A DNA stretch of 64,000 nucleotides from Bdellovibrio sp. CG22_combo_CG10-13_8_21_14_all_39_27 (GTDB taxonomy: Bacteria > Bdellovibrionota > Bacteriovoracia > Bacteriovoracales > Bacteriovoracaceae), in contig PCTW01000010.1 of the NCBI GenBank assembly GCA_002786715.1, forward strand, positions 1-64,000, read 5' to 3'. Made by a program: the position numbers and the translations under genes. Each line of letters begins with the position of its first letter. The first letter of the stretch is position 1. Below, in pieces: positions 40,762 through 48,250 of this stretch. The notes beneath the pieces are model-generated. The model was given only the letters and a program-made list of their open reading frames with translations, had not been told where the DNA came from and did not search any database.

Positions 40762-41630
40762 AATTTCCAAACAATAGCAGCAAATGATTCAACTGTTTGT
40801 ACTGCTTTTGCAGAAACAACTTGATCATTTTCATTATTTTGAATTTCGTCAAACCCGTTGAGACGTTGACTTGTCGCTTGTATGCCGACTGATAATGAAA
40901 ACTTCTTATCACTGAATAATCGGGCTTCTATTCCTGCGCCACCGCCGTACATGGCCCCTCTGTATGACCCTACATCTTGAACTTCGATTCTATAATCACC
41001 AGTACCAAAGAAACTCATAAAGGGGCCAATTGAAAAAGTCGCTAATCTGAAAAGAATCCATTGATAACGTCCTTCAATGGCAAGAGTTCGATACTTAATT
41101 GTTTCTGAAGCGACATTGAAAAGTTTTGCCCCGAATCCCCATGAATAATTCTTGAGTGGGTGACGGTGTTCGACAAAAATACCCATCTCCGTTGCCGATT
41201 TAGGTGTTTCATTTACCGCTTGCATGACCGTCAATGAGGCTTCCTGAGGAGCTACAATTCCAAAGTGAAAATGAACAAAATTATTTTCATTAAAAGCATC
41301 AAATTTTTGCTTCTCTTTATCTGGATCATATTCATGTTCTGTAATTCTTGCACCTTGATATTCTTGAAGGGCATCTCCTTCAATAGAGAGATCTTTAACT
41401 CTTAAATAGGCGATACGATTATTCACTACTATGGGAACAACCTCTCCACGGTTTCTTTTGACTTCTCCAACAGCAATCTTTTTGCCTTGACGAAGAAATC
41501 CTATAGCAGAGGTAAGATTGATATCCGAATAGACCATGGCCTTTTTAGCAATAACGACCGCTTCTCGGGCCGCAAAAGCTTGTAATGGCAGAATAAATAA
41601 GAACAGGACAATTAGTCTCATTGAGACCAT
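40758..41630 (-). CDS. SH3-like domain plus outer-membrane beta-barrel protein
   Basis: A 290-residue protein with a signal peptide (MRLIVLFLFILPLQAFA; starts at 41630 or three codons later at 41621). Residues 20-85 resemble a bacterial SH3 domain (VVIAKKAMVYSDINLTSAIG, LRQGKKIAVGEVKRNRGE, YLRVKDLSI), which often binds peptidoglycan. Residues 115-290 are amphipathic strands (NFVHFHFGIVAP, SWGFGAKLFNVASE, LAIEGRYQWILFRLATFSIG, GAMYGGGAGIEARLF) ending in AAIVWKF, the classic aromatic C-terminus recognised by the BAM machine. The combination could attach the outer membrane to the cell wall; inference. Confidence 0.75.
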   Translation of the reverse strand: MVSMRLIVLFLFILPLQAFAAREAVVIAKKAMVYSDINLTSAIGFLRQGKKIAVGEVKRNRGEVVPIVVNNRIAYLRVKDLSIEGDALQEYQGARITEHEYDPDKEKQKFDAFNENNFVHFHFGIVAPQEASLTVMQAVNETPKSATEMGIFVEHRHPLKNYSWGFGAKLFNVASETIKYRTLAIEGRYQWILFRLATFSIGPFMSFFGTGDYRIEVQDVGSYRGAMYGGGAGIEARLFSDKKFSLSVGIQATSQRLNGFDEIQNNENDQVVSAKAVQTVESFAAIVWKF

Positions 41631-41699
41631 TATACTGTAGACATGGCCGTAGGCAAAGTTTTGTGGTACGAGCAGTTTCTATCCTAAAAAGTGAGTTTT

Positions 41700-43004
41700 A
41701 TGAGATTTCCTGGAAAGCGAAAAAGTAAGCATTATTTCCCTGTCGATTCCAATGAAAGACAGCATTTTAACTTCTCAGCTTCGTTAAAAGGGATTGATGG
41801 CATTTATGTTGTAGGTATGGATCAACTCATTGTTGATTTAGAAGCCTCAGTAGATGACCAGTTCTTGGAAACTTTCAATCTTACCAAGGGTGATTCCGTT
41901 ATTCTAGAAGATGGAAAAATGGAGAGTATGCTTGAGCAAATTAAGCGGGAAAAGCGACTGCGCGGAATATTTGCAGGTGGGAGTATTGGCAACACTCTTC
42001 ATAATTTTGCCGTTCTTGCGGATACAAGAGCAGTCGCCTTGGGAACGATTTCAGACCCCATTCGTGTCGGCGATGAAGCTTTTAAATATATCACCACTAC
42101 GCATTCTCTCGTCGACTTCAGTCAATTACATCCTTGTGCAGGACCCATGGGAAGGGCGCTTTGTTTAATTACTCCTGATGGAGAAAGAACTTTTGCCATT
42201 GCCAAAGGAATCATGAATGAACTGCCTGCAGATGCGATTGATGAATCTATTATTAAAGATGCAGGGGTACTTCTCGTCTCGAATTATGTTTTTAGAGGAA
42301 CTGATACTCCCATATATCAAGCGGCGATGAAGTCTTTGGAACTTGCACAAAAGCATGACGTTCCGGTTATTTTTGCCATGGGAACGAGAGGCTTGGTGGC
42401 CGAAAAACGTGAATGGTTGAAGTCGATTGTTCCTCAATATGTAAGCGTTGTAGCGATGAATGAAGGTGAAGCTGAAGCTCTCTTTGCCCAAAAAGATCCG
42501 TTACTCGCAGTTGAAGAAGCGCTGAATTCTACCGATCTTGTGCTTCTCACTGTTGGCCCTAAAGGTCTCTATATTGGAGCTTGGGTTGATGAAGAGTTTG
42601 CGCGAATGACAGATGATCCGATCATGAGTAAATCTATTTCAGAGTACAATAAATTTGAATACTCAAGACCAATGAGAAAGCGGGATTGCGAAAAACCAAT
42701 TAAAATTTACACCCATATTAATCCCTATCTTGGTGGCCCTGCCATTATTGAAAATACTAATGGAGCTGGAGATGCTGCTCTGGCAGCACTTATGCACGAT
42801 ATGGTTTCTAATTTTTTCCATTCATTAAAAGTTCCCAATTCTCCAAAGCATAAGGGAAAGTTTTTAAGCTATTCTTCCATTCACCAAATCAGCAAGTACT
42901 GTAACCGAGTGAGCTTTGAAGTTCTCTCTCAGCATTCACCGCGCTTAGTACGTGGACTGCCGGAGAGAGAGGATGCACTCGAAGAAGCCTACTGGGAACT
43001 CTAG
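41700..43004 (+). CDS. gsk: Inosine-guanosine kinase
   Basis: A 434-residue PfkB-family nucleoside kinase. It resembles the E. coli Gsk closely along its whole length from memory: MRFPGKRKSKHYFPVDSN at the start, FAGGSIGNTLHNFAVLADTR, VAMNEGEAEALFAQKDPLLA, THINPYLGGPAIIENTNGAG with catalytic Asp in NGAGDAALAALMHD, and NRVSFEVLSQHSPRLVRGLP with EREDALEEAYW at the end. It phosphorylates inosine and guanosine to IMP and GMP. The start is ATG 41700, by agreement with that family; a GTG at 41691 would add three residues. This enzyme was mainly known to me from gammaproteobacteria. Guanine deaminase is in the same window. Confidence 0.95.
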   Translation: MRFPGKRKSKHYFPVDSNERQHFNFSASLKGIDGIYVVGMDQLIVDLEASVDDQFLETFNLTKGDSVILEDGKMESMLEQIKREKRLRGIFAGGSIGNTLHNFAVLADTRAVALGTISDPIRVGDEAFKYITTTHSLVDFSQLHPCAGPMGRALCLITPDGERTFAIAKGIMNELPADAIDESIIKDAGVLLVSNYVFRGTDTPIYQAAMKSLELAQKHDVPVIFAMGTRGLVAEKREWLKSIVPQYVSVVAMNEGEAEALFAQKDPLLAVEEALNSTDLVLLTVGPKGLYIGAWVDEEFARMTDDPIMSKSISEYNKFEYSRPMRKRDCEKPIKIYTHINPYLGGPAIIENTNGAGDAALAALMHDMVSNFFHSLKVPNSPKHKGKFLSYSSIHQISKYCNRVSFEVLSQHSPRLVRGLPEREDALEEAYWEL

Positions 43005-43144
43005 TGCCATTTTGGCCCCAAAAAGCTTACAAACGGCCGTAAAAACTACTAACTGATTGCGTCAATGTTCTCATTCTGTTGATCATATCTGATTAATTTG
43101 ATCTATTAAATAAAAGACATTTTTTTCTAATAGAGGGGTTTATT

Positions 43145-43717
43145 ATGAAATTGTTATTAGCTTTAGCTCTCACTTTGAGTGCTTTTTCAGCTCACGCTGG
43201 ACGTGTTTTCAATCTAGAATCAGATACATTGAATCTTGGTGAAATTTCTCAATCGAGAGGATCTTCTGCCATTGAAACTTTCCAAATCGTAAGAGGAAGA
43301 AATACACCAGACAAAATCGACATGCTCTTTAACTTTAAAGAAACAGTGAACGTTTGTATGGAATGGGATTACCGTCAAGTTTGGAGACCAGGATTTCCAG
43401 AAACTGTTTGCCATACAGACCGTCGTGGAAACACTCACTGTACAACAATCAATCGCGGTGGATACTTTGAAACTGAAAGATACTGTGTTCGTTATGGTGA
43501 AACATACGATGTAACGACGAAGAGAATTATTCTTGATTTCGATAAAGCGCGCACGTTAGCTGCTGACGAAAAAGAAGTCTTTGAAGTAACACTTTTCCAA
43601 AAGCGTGAGACTTCAACAAAGGTTGAAGCCCGTGGAACGACAGTTCAAGGTTCAGCTTATGAAATCAACTACAGAACATTTTTAACTAAAGATCGTTTAG
43701 TTTTTAAATCAAAGTAA
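43145..43717 (+). CDS. Secreted cysteine-containing protein, unknown
   Basis: A 190-residue protein with a signal peptide (MKLLLALALTLSAFSAHA) and a mature beta-rich domain: repeated strands IETFQIVRGRN, MLFNFKETVNVCMEWDYRQV, FETERYCVRYGETYDV and FEVTLFQKRETSTKVEARG. Four cysteines (NVCMEW, TVCHTDRRGNTHCTT, ERYCVR) probably form two disulphides. AGGGG precedes the ATG. It ends at a strong terminator and seems monocistronic. No family recognised. Confidence 0.8.
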   Translation: MKLLLALALTLSAFSAHAGRVFNLESDTLNLGEISQSRGSSAIETFQIVRGRNTPDKIDMLFNFKETVNVCMEWDYRQVWRPGFPETVCHTDRRGNTHCTTINRGGYFETERYCVRYGETYDVTTKRIILDFDKARTLAADEKEVFEVTLFQKRETSTKVEARGTTVQGSAYEINYRTFLTKDRLVFKSK

Positions 43718-43740
43718 TTTAAATATCTTAACTTATCATA

Positions 43741-43769
43741 AAAAAAGGCCCGCTTAGCGGGCTTTTTTT
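43741..43769 (+). terminator. Rho-independent terminator
   Basis: GCCCGC (43748-43753), a TTA loop and GCGGGC (43757-43762) followed by seven T residues; the preceding A tract extends the stem. It follows the secreted-protein gene ending at 43717 and separates it from the glutaminase-like gene. Confidence 0.95.
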
Positions 43770-43806
43770 ATTATCTTTAAAATCAAAACAGCCGATAAAA
43801 TAGCTA

Positions 43807-45522
43807 ATGATTAAGAAACTCTTTTTTACAGCTATTTATGCATCTTCATCCTTGGTCTGGGCAAATCCTCAAGTCACGCTTGCAAGTGGAACTGTTCTCA
43901 AAAATTGTTTTTATGAAAGCTCTCCGCAATCAGTTCTTTGTAGCGATGATAAAAATCCTTCTAAAAAAATTATCATCTATCAAACGAATAATGGAATTGT
44001 TGCTTTTGGAAATATTGAAGGTAGTGAAGTCACTTCTTTTGAAATAAATTCGGTCTTAGATGAAGGGCGTATATTGTATCAAGGTGTCACCAAAGGTCTA
44101 AGTAAAGAAACCCATCTTCCTGGTCGTTATCAATTATTAAATGATGTGGAGCTTGCCTTAAACCCAGATCGAATGGCAAAGATCAATGTCATACCAACAT
44201 TCCCCAAAGCATACTCAGACGGTTTCACAAAATTTTCAGAAAGCTTATTGCAAGAAACTCGCAGAGAAAGAGAAGAAGTTCTTAAAAAACTTTCCGCAGA
44301 CCCTAAATTTGTAGAATTAGAAAATGGTTCAAAATTAACTTGTCGTAAAGTTAATGAAGTTCCCAAGTCAAAAACTATTGTCGATAAAGAAAAAATAGAA
44401 ATGGCTTCTTTAGGTTGTGGTCTTTCTGAATGCAGAAAAGGATACTTTTCTAAAGAAAAAATATACTTAGTAACTGGTCAAAATCCTGGTCTAGATTATT
44501 CGCAATTATTAAAAATTGAAAACGGCAATTTTGTTGATGAGATTGGAATTAAAAATATCAAGAATAGTAATGGAGAAATTCTTCATAATCGAGGCACTCA
44601 TTTTGATAAAAAATTACCTCCTTTGTTTAGTCCTAGCGAACTGTTACCAAGTAATCTAACTAAGTCGTCAGACTATTTTTATTCTAATATGAGTGGGTAT
44701 GGACAATTAGTTGCTGGTCCAGCTTTAAGTCTTTGTGATCCCAGTTCTTTGAAAGAATTAAAAGTTGCCCATCAAAATTATCAGAACAAAGTTAAAAATG
44801 CTGAGCTCGTTCAATACATTGGAATCTTTAATAATCAGCTAACATCAGGTTATATTAAAAAAGGAGTTACTCCAAACTACTCATGCCGCCAAGATGGTGT
44901 GATTTATGACATTGAAGCCTATAAGTTTTCATTACAAAATAAAACCAATCAAAATGATGTCAATAGCAAAGCGATTTCTCTCGAAGAAGCACAAAAACTT
45001 TTTGATGAAGCCAAGGGAATGAATGAAATTGCCTGGAATTATGGAAATGATGGTTGTTACGCTCGGGCCCATTTAATGGCGAAAAAATTTGAAGAAAAAG
45101 GCATCTATACAGAAAAGGCATGGGTTCAAGGAAACCTTGAATACCAAGCACCTGATGCCAAAATTTCTTGGAGGCATCACGTTGCACCTGTCGTTTTGGT
45201 GAAGCAGCCGGATGGCAAAATTGGTCGCTATGTTATCGACCCTTCAGTCTCGTCCCAGCCACTGCCTGCTGAAAAATGGGCGACGAACTTGGCAAAACAA
45301 AAATCAGCCAAATTGGAACAAACTGAATTTCCATTTCCGAATAATAGTATGGGGTTTGAGAGAGTCGCTTTGGCCTTTACAAATACGAAGCCTTATAATG
45401 TTGATGACGATCTTCAAATGACTGATTTCGAAAAAGATCACAGCGCAACAATGACAATGAGAATGTATAAAGGATTTAAAAATGCGTCTAATGGCTTTGC
45501 TGATCATCCTCTGGACAAGTAA
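43807..45522 (+). CDS. Secreted protein-glutaminase-like deamidase
   Basis: A 571-residue protein with a signal peptide (MIKKLFFTAIYASSSLVWA). The C-terminal region has a protein-glutaminase (glutamine deamidase) domain: Cys417 in NYGNDGCYARAHLMAKKF, His457/His458 in ISWRHHVAPVVLV, and Asp478 in RYVIDPSVSSQP, the Cys-His-Asp triad in the expected order. Enzymes of this type convert protein glutamine to glutamate; they are secreted and some are toxins. The 400 residues before it are unrecognised, with ten or so cysteines (NCFYES, VLCSDDK, LTCRKV, LGCGLSECRKG), and may be a propeptide or targeting region. No clear ribosome site before the ATG. It overlaps the next gene by 41 bases. Confidence 0.8.
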   Translation: MIKKLFFTAIYASSSLVWANPQVTLASGTVLKNCFYESSPQSVLCSDDKNPSKKIIIYQTNNGIVAFGNIEGSEVTSFEINSVLDEGRILYQGVTKGLSKETHLPGRYQLLNDVELALNPDRMAKINVIPTFPKAYSDGFTKFSESLLQETRREREEVLKKLSADPKFVELENGSKLTCRKVNEVPKSKTIVDKEKIEMASLGCGLSECRKGYFSKEKIYLVTGQNPGLDYSQLLKIENGNFVDEIGIKNIKNSNGEILHNRGTHFDKKLPPLFSPSELLPSNLTKSSDYFYSNMSGYGQLVAGPALSLCDPSSLKELKVAHQNYQNKVKNAELVQYIGIFNNQLTSGYIKKGVTPNYSCRQDGVIYDIEAYKFSLQNKTNQNDVNSKAISLEEAQKLFDEAKGMNEIAWNYGNDGCYARAHLMAKKFEEKGIYTEKAWVQGNLEYQAPDAKISWRHHVAPVVLVKQPDGKIGRYVIDPSVSSQPLPAEKWATNLAKQKSAKLEQTEFPFPNNSMGFERVALAFTNTKPYNVDDDLQMTDFEKDHSATMTMRMYKGFKNASNGFADHPLDK

Positions 45523-45739
45523 TCTCTTTGCTCAGAGTCAATATGATCTTGATGCAAAAGTTAAATCGATGAGCTGGCAAGCTCAGGAAAAGAATTATAA
45601 GGTCGCGCTCAGCGGTCACGCTGCCGTTTATTATGCTTTAGAAGATCTGAATAAATGTTTGAGTTCAAGTATTACGGATAAAAAGAACGTTCATCTTGTG
45701 ATTGATTATAAAAAAATGCTAATTCTTTCTTGTAAGTAG
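45482..45739 (+). CDS. Small secreted protein overlapping the deamidase gene
   Basis: An 85-residue frame with a signal peptide (MRLMALLIILWTSNLFA) and a 68-residue mature part: SQYDLDAKVKSMSWQAQEKN, then a VALSGHAAVYYALEDLNKCL helix, and a final strand pair HLVIDYKKMLILSCK with two cysteines (NKCLSS, LSCK). AAGGA lies seven bases before the ATG, within the end of the deamidase gene, so translation is probably coupled. A small secreted protein coded directly after a secreted enzyme is a common layout for an inhibitor or immunity partner; this is inference. The end overlaps the convergent TatD gene by 21 bases. Confidence 0.7.
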   Translation: MRLMALLIILWTSNLFAQSQYDLDAKVKSMSWQAQEKNYKVALSGHAAVYYALEDLNKCLSSSITDKKNVHLVIDYKKMLILSCK

Positions 45740-46387
45740 TATTTTCTCAAAAGTCTTATGAATTGCCATTTTTAAATTTTCTACTTCCATTCCTTTTATC
45801 TCACTGGCCTTTTGATAAATTTCTTGAATAGTCATATCTTTCCAATCATCACATTCTAAAAAGATATTCTCTACGGGAATATTTTTAAATTGCTTATACG
45901 CTTTTGTCGAATCATTAAATAAGTGGCGACCAAAGGATAAGCAATAGTCATGGGCCAATAATTCTTTAGTGATTTCCTCGCTGGCATTGTAGTCGTGAAA
46001 AATAAGAGTTCCTTTGTAATTCGTGCGCTTTACAGCGCCAAGAATTTCATTAAAGGCCCTTACACAATGAATGATAACGAAGTGGGGAGAGTATTCACTG
46101 GCCAATTCAAGTTGAACTTCAAAAACTTTAATTTGGGTATCTAAGGAGACTTCAATTGCGCGATCAATTCCCATTTCACCAAAACAGATAAAATTTTTAT
46201 CTTGAGCAAGTTGGATCATTGTTTTCAGGGCTTCATCACGGTTGACTTCCTCAATCCACCAAGGGTGAATTCCTACCGTAAAATAGCGGTCATTAGGTTT
46301 CTGGAAATCTTTATCTAGATTCAGTACGGTGATGACATCTTCGTTTTGTATTATTTCCGAGTGTCGATGAATATCTATCCATTTCAT
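45719..46387 (-). CDS. TatD-family metal-dependent hydrolase
   Basis: A 222-residue member of the TatD/amidohydrolase family, somewhat shorter than the usual 255-265. The metal ligands are recognisable: HRH after WIDI at the N-terminus (His7, His9), the glutamate in FGEMGIDR, His in FVIIHCVRA, His in LIFHDYNAS and Asp in FLECDDWKD. TatD proteins are 3'-5' exonucleases or deoxyribonucleases involved in DNA quality control. The ATG overlaps tcdA by four bases, so it is the second gene of a two-gene unit. Confidence 0.88.
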   Translation of the reverse strand: MKWIDIHRHSEIIQNEDVITVLNLDKDFQKPNDRYFTVGIHPWWIEEVNRDEALKTMIQLAQDKNFICFGEMGIDRAIEVSLDTQIKVFEVQLELASEYSPHFVIIHCVRAFNEILGAVKRTNYKGTLIFHDYNASEEITKELLAHDYCLSFGRHLFNDSTKAYKQFKNIPVENIFLECDDWKDMTIQEIYQKASEIKGMEVENLKMAIHKTFEKILLTRKN

Positions 46388-47187
46388 AGATTTTTAATTT
46401 TATCAGCGGCCAAGATTTTAACCACTGCAGAAGCTGCAGCAAAACCATAGGCGCCTGTAACATATGAAGCTGAACCTAGGCCTTGATAACAGTCTAATCT
46501 CATTCCTGTGCCACCTTGCTTTTCATAAGTGACATTACCATCGCAATCGACATAATGGGCCCGTTCTTTTGATGAGATGGCCAAGGTGCCAGAGGCGATG
46601 CCCTCTGGTGGAAAATCGTCAGTATCTCGAAGTCTTTTTCTCATACGCTTCAAGAGCATATCATTTATGGTAAAGGCCATATCCGTAATTTGTATTTGAG
46701 AAGGGTCTATTTTTCCAGCACTCCCACCAGAGACGATAAGTGAAATATTTCTTGATTTACATTCTTTGAAGAGGAGGCATTTGTATTGGAGTGAATCAAA
46801 GGCATCAATGATTATGTCTGGTTGATAATTAAAAATTTGATCAACGTTATCAGAGGTAAAAAATTCGGAAATCGCTTCGACTTTGATTTCTGGAGAAATT
46901 AAGTGAAGTCTCTGTTTCATAATCTCAACCTTACTTTTTCCAATGGATTCAACAGTCGTATGTGATTGGCGATTCGTATTAGTGATACAAATTTCATCGA
47001 GATCTACCAATTGGATCTCACCAATTCCCGTTCTTGCTAGAGCTTCTGCTGCCCATGAACCGACGCCACCAATGCCGATGACCATGACTTTCTTGGATTG
47101 AAGTAGGGAAAGGACGCCTTGGCCATAGAGGCGCTCAATACCTCCAAAACGGGCCATTTGCTCTGTATTTTCAAGCTTCTCACTCAT
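46384..47187 (-). CDS. tcdA: tRNA threonylcarbamoyladenosine dehydratase
   Basis: A 267-residue E1/ThiF-like enzyme with the nucleotide-binding block VMVIGIGGVGSWAAEALART, followed by VDLDEICITNTNRQSHT, and the TcdA-type region KIDPSQIQITDMAFTINDML and RMRKRLR. It forms the cyclic form of the t6A modification at position 37 of ANN-decoding tRNAs, using ATP. The N-terminal ARFGGIERLYG is typical of the family. It overlaps the TatD-type gene downstream by four bases. Confidence 0.93.
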   Translation of the reverse strand: MSEKLENTEQMARFGGIERLYGQGVLSLLQSKKVMVIGIGGVGSWAAEALARTGIGEIQLVDLDEICITNTNRQSHTTVESIGKSKVEIMKQRLHLISPEIKVEAISEFFTSDNVDQIFNYQPDIIIDAFDSLQYKCLLFKECKSRNISLIVSGGSAGKIDPSQIQITDMAFTINDMLLKRMRKRLRDTDDFPPEGIASGTLAISSKERAHYVDCDGNVTYEKQGGTGMRLDCYQGLGSASYVTGAYGFAAASAVVKILAADKIKNL

Positions 47188-47303
47188 GGGCTTTATTTAG
47201 CATAGGTGGCAAGAATATTGCTAGTGATAGGGAGAGGTTACACGTTTGGGCCTCAAATTCCGCCTAAATTAGGTAATTTGGGCATATCGGGGCATAATTG
47301 ACT

Positions 47304-47564
47304 ATGGACCAAGGTATCAAATTGGCCAAAGCATTCGAAGAGTTAGTGGATTTTCTCGATCGAAATCCAGAGCTCCTTGGCCTCCAAATAGAAATTGAGG
47401 AGCATTTAAAGCAAGCAGGGGATAATCCGGAAGAGAGACTTATGCTTTTGATGAAGCTCATTCAAGAAAAATTAAACCATGAACTTTTACCGAACTTTGA
47501 AATTCTTCAAGCGATGCTTAATGAGACTTGTCTGAAAATTATTAAAAATTCAAAAGTCGGCTAG
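47304..47564 (+). CDS. Small helical protein, unknown
   Basis: An 86-residue acidic, all-helical protein (IKLAKAFEELVDFLDRNPEL, LQIEIEEHLKQAGDNPEERL, LLMKLIQEKLNHELLP). No family recognised. ATG 47304 is preferred to the in-frame TTG 47298; neither has a good ribosome site. Codon use matches neighbouring genes. Its TAG stop overlaps the pyrF stop by four bases (the palindrome CTAG). Confidence 0.6.
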   Translation: MDQGIKLAKAFEELVDFLDRNPELLGLQIEIEEHLKQAGDNPEERLMLLMKLIQEKLNHELLPNFEILQAMLNETCLKIIKNSKVG

Positions 47565-48250
47565 AGATTAGAAATTCTTTCGGCCAAATTTTTTGCTCTC
47601 GTTAGTGATCTCCCCATAACTAAATAGTTAGCGCCAGCTTTGAAAGCTTCTTGTGGCGTGAGAACTCTTTTTTGATCATCAGAAGATTCATCAGAGAAGC
47701 GAATACCAGGACATACTTTGGTGAATTTATAGTTTTGAGCAGCTTCCCAATCAGCAATAAAGGGAAGCTCTTGCGCCGACGAAACAAGACCAGAAACCCC
47801 AGCTCGTTTTGCTAAATTAAGTAAACGTTGAAAGGCCGAATTAAAATCCTGTCCACTCATTTCGTTTATATCTTCAGCTCCTAAGGAAGTCAGAATACTC
47901 ACTCCTAGCAGTGTCGCTTGAGGATTGATTTTTTCCAGTGCGGCTTTAGCGCGAACTAACATCTCATGACCACCACTGAGGTGGACAGTGAGAAATTTGA
48001 TCGGGAGCCCATCGAGTCCGAGAATGGCTTTTTCAACAGTATTAGGAATGTCATGAAGTTTGAGGTCGAGAAAAATTTCTTTTTTTGATAAAGCATAGAT
48101 CTCTTTAATGACTTCAGGACCGTAATGATTAAAGAGCTCAAGCCCAATCTTAACAGTGGGAATGGTGTTTTCTTTTAACGAAGAAAAAGCGAGGGCCTGT
48201 TCCTTAGTCATATTATCGAGAGCGACAATGACATTATTGGCCTTACTCAT
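47561..48250 (-). CDS. pyrF: Orotidine 5'-phosphate decarboxylase
   Basis: A 229-residue OMP decarboxylase, the last step of UMP synthesis. The catalytic D-x-K-x-x-D is clear in IFLDLKLHDIPNTV, with VALDNMTKEQAL at the N-terminus, TVHLSGGHEML, VCPGIRFSDESSDDQKRVLT and a phosphate-binding LVMGRSLTRAKN. The start overlaps the end of the fused carAB gene by four bases, so pyrB, carAB and pyrF are read as one unit on the minus strand. Confidence 0.97.
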   Translation of the reverse strand: MSKANNVIVALDNMTKEQALAFSSLKENTIPTVKIGLELFNHYGPEVIKEIYALSKKEIFLDLKLHDIPNTVEKAILGLDGLPIKFLTVHLSGGHEMLVRAKAALEKINPQATLLGVSILTSLGAEDINEMSGQDFNSAFQRLLNLAKRAGVSGLVSSAQELPFIADWEAAQNYKFTKVCPGIRFSDESSDDQKRVLTPQEAFKAGANYLVMGRSLTRAKNLAERISNL

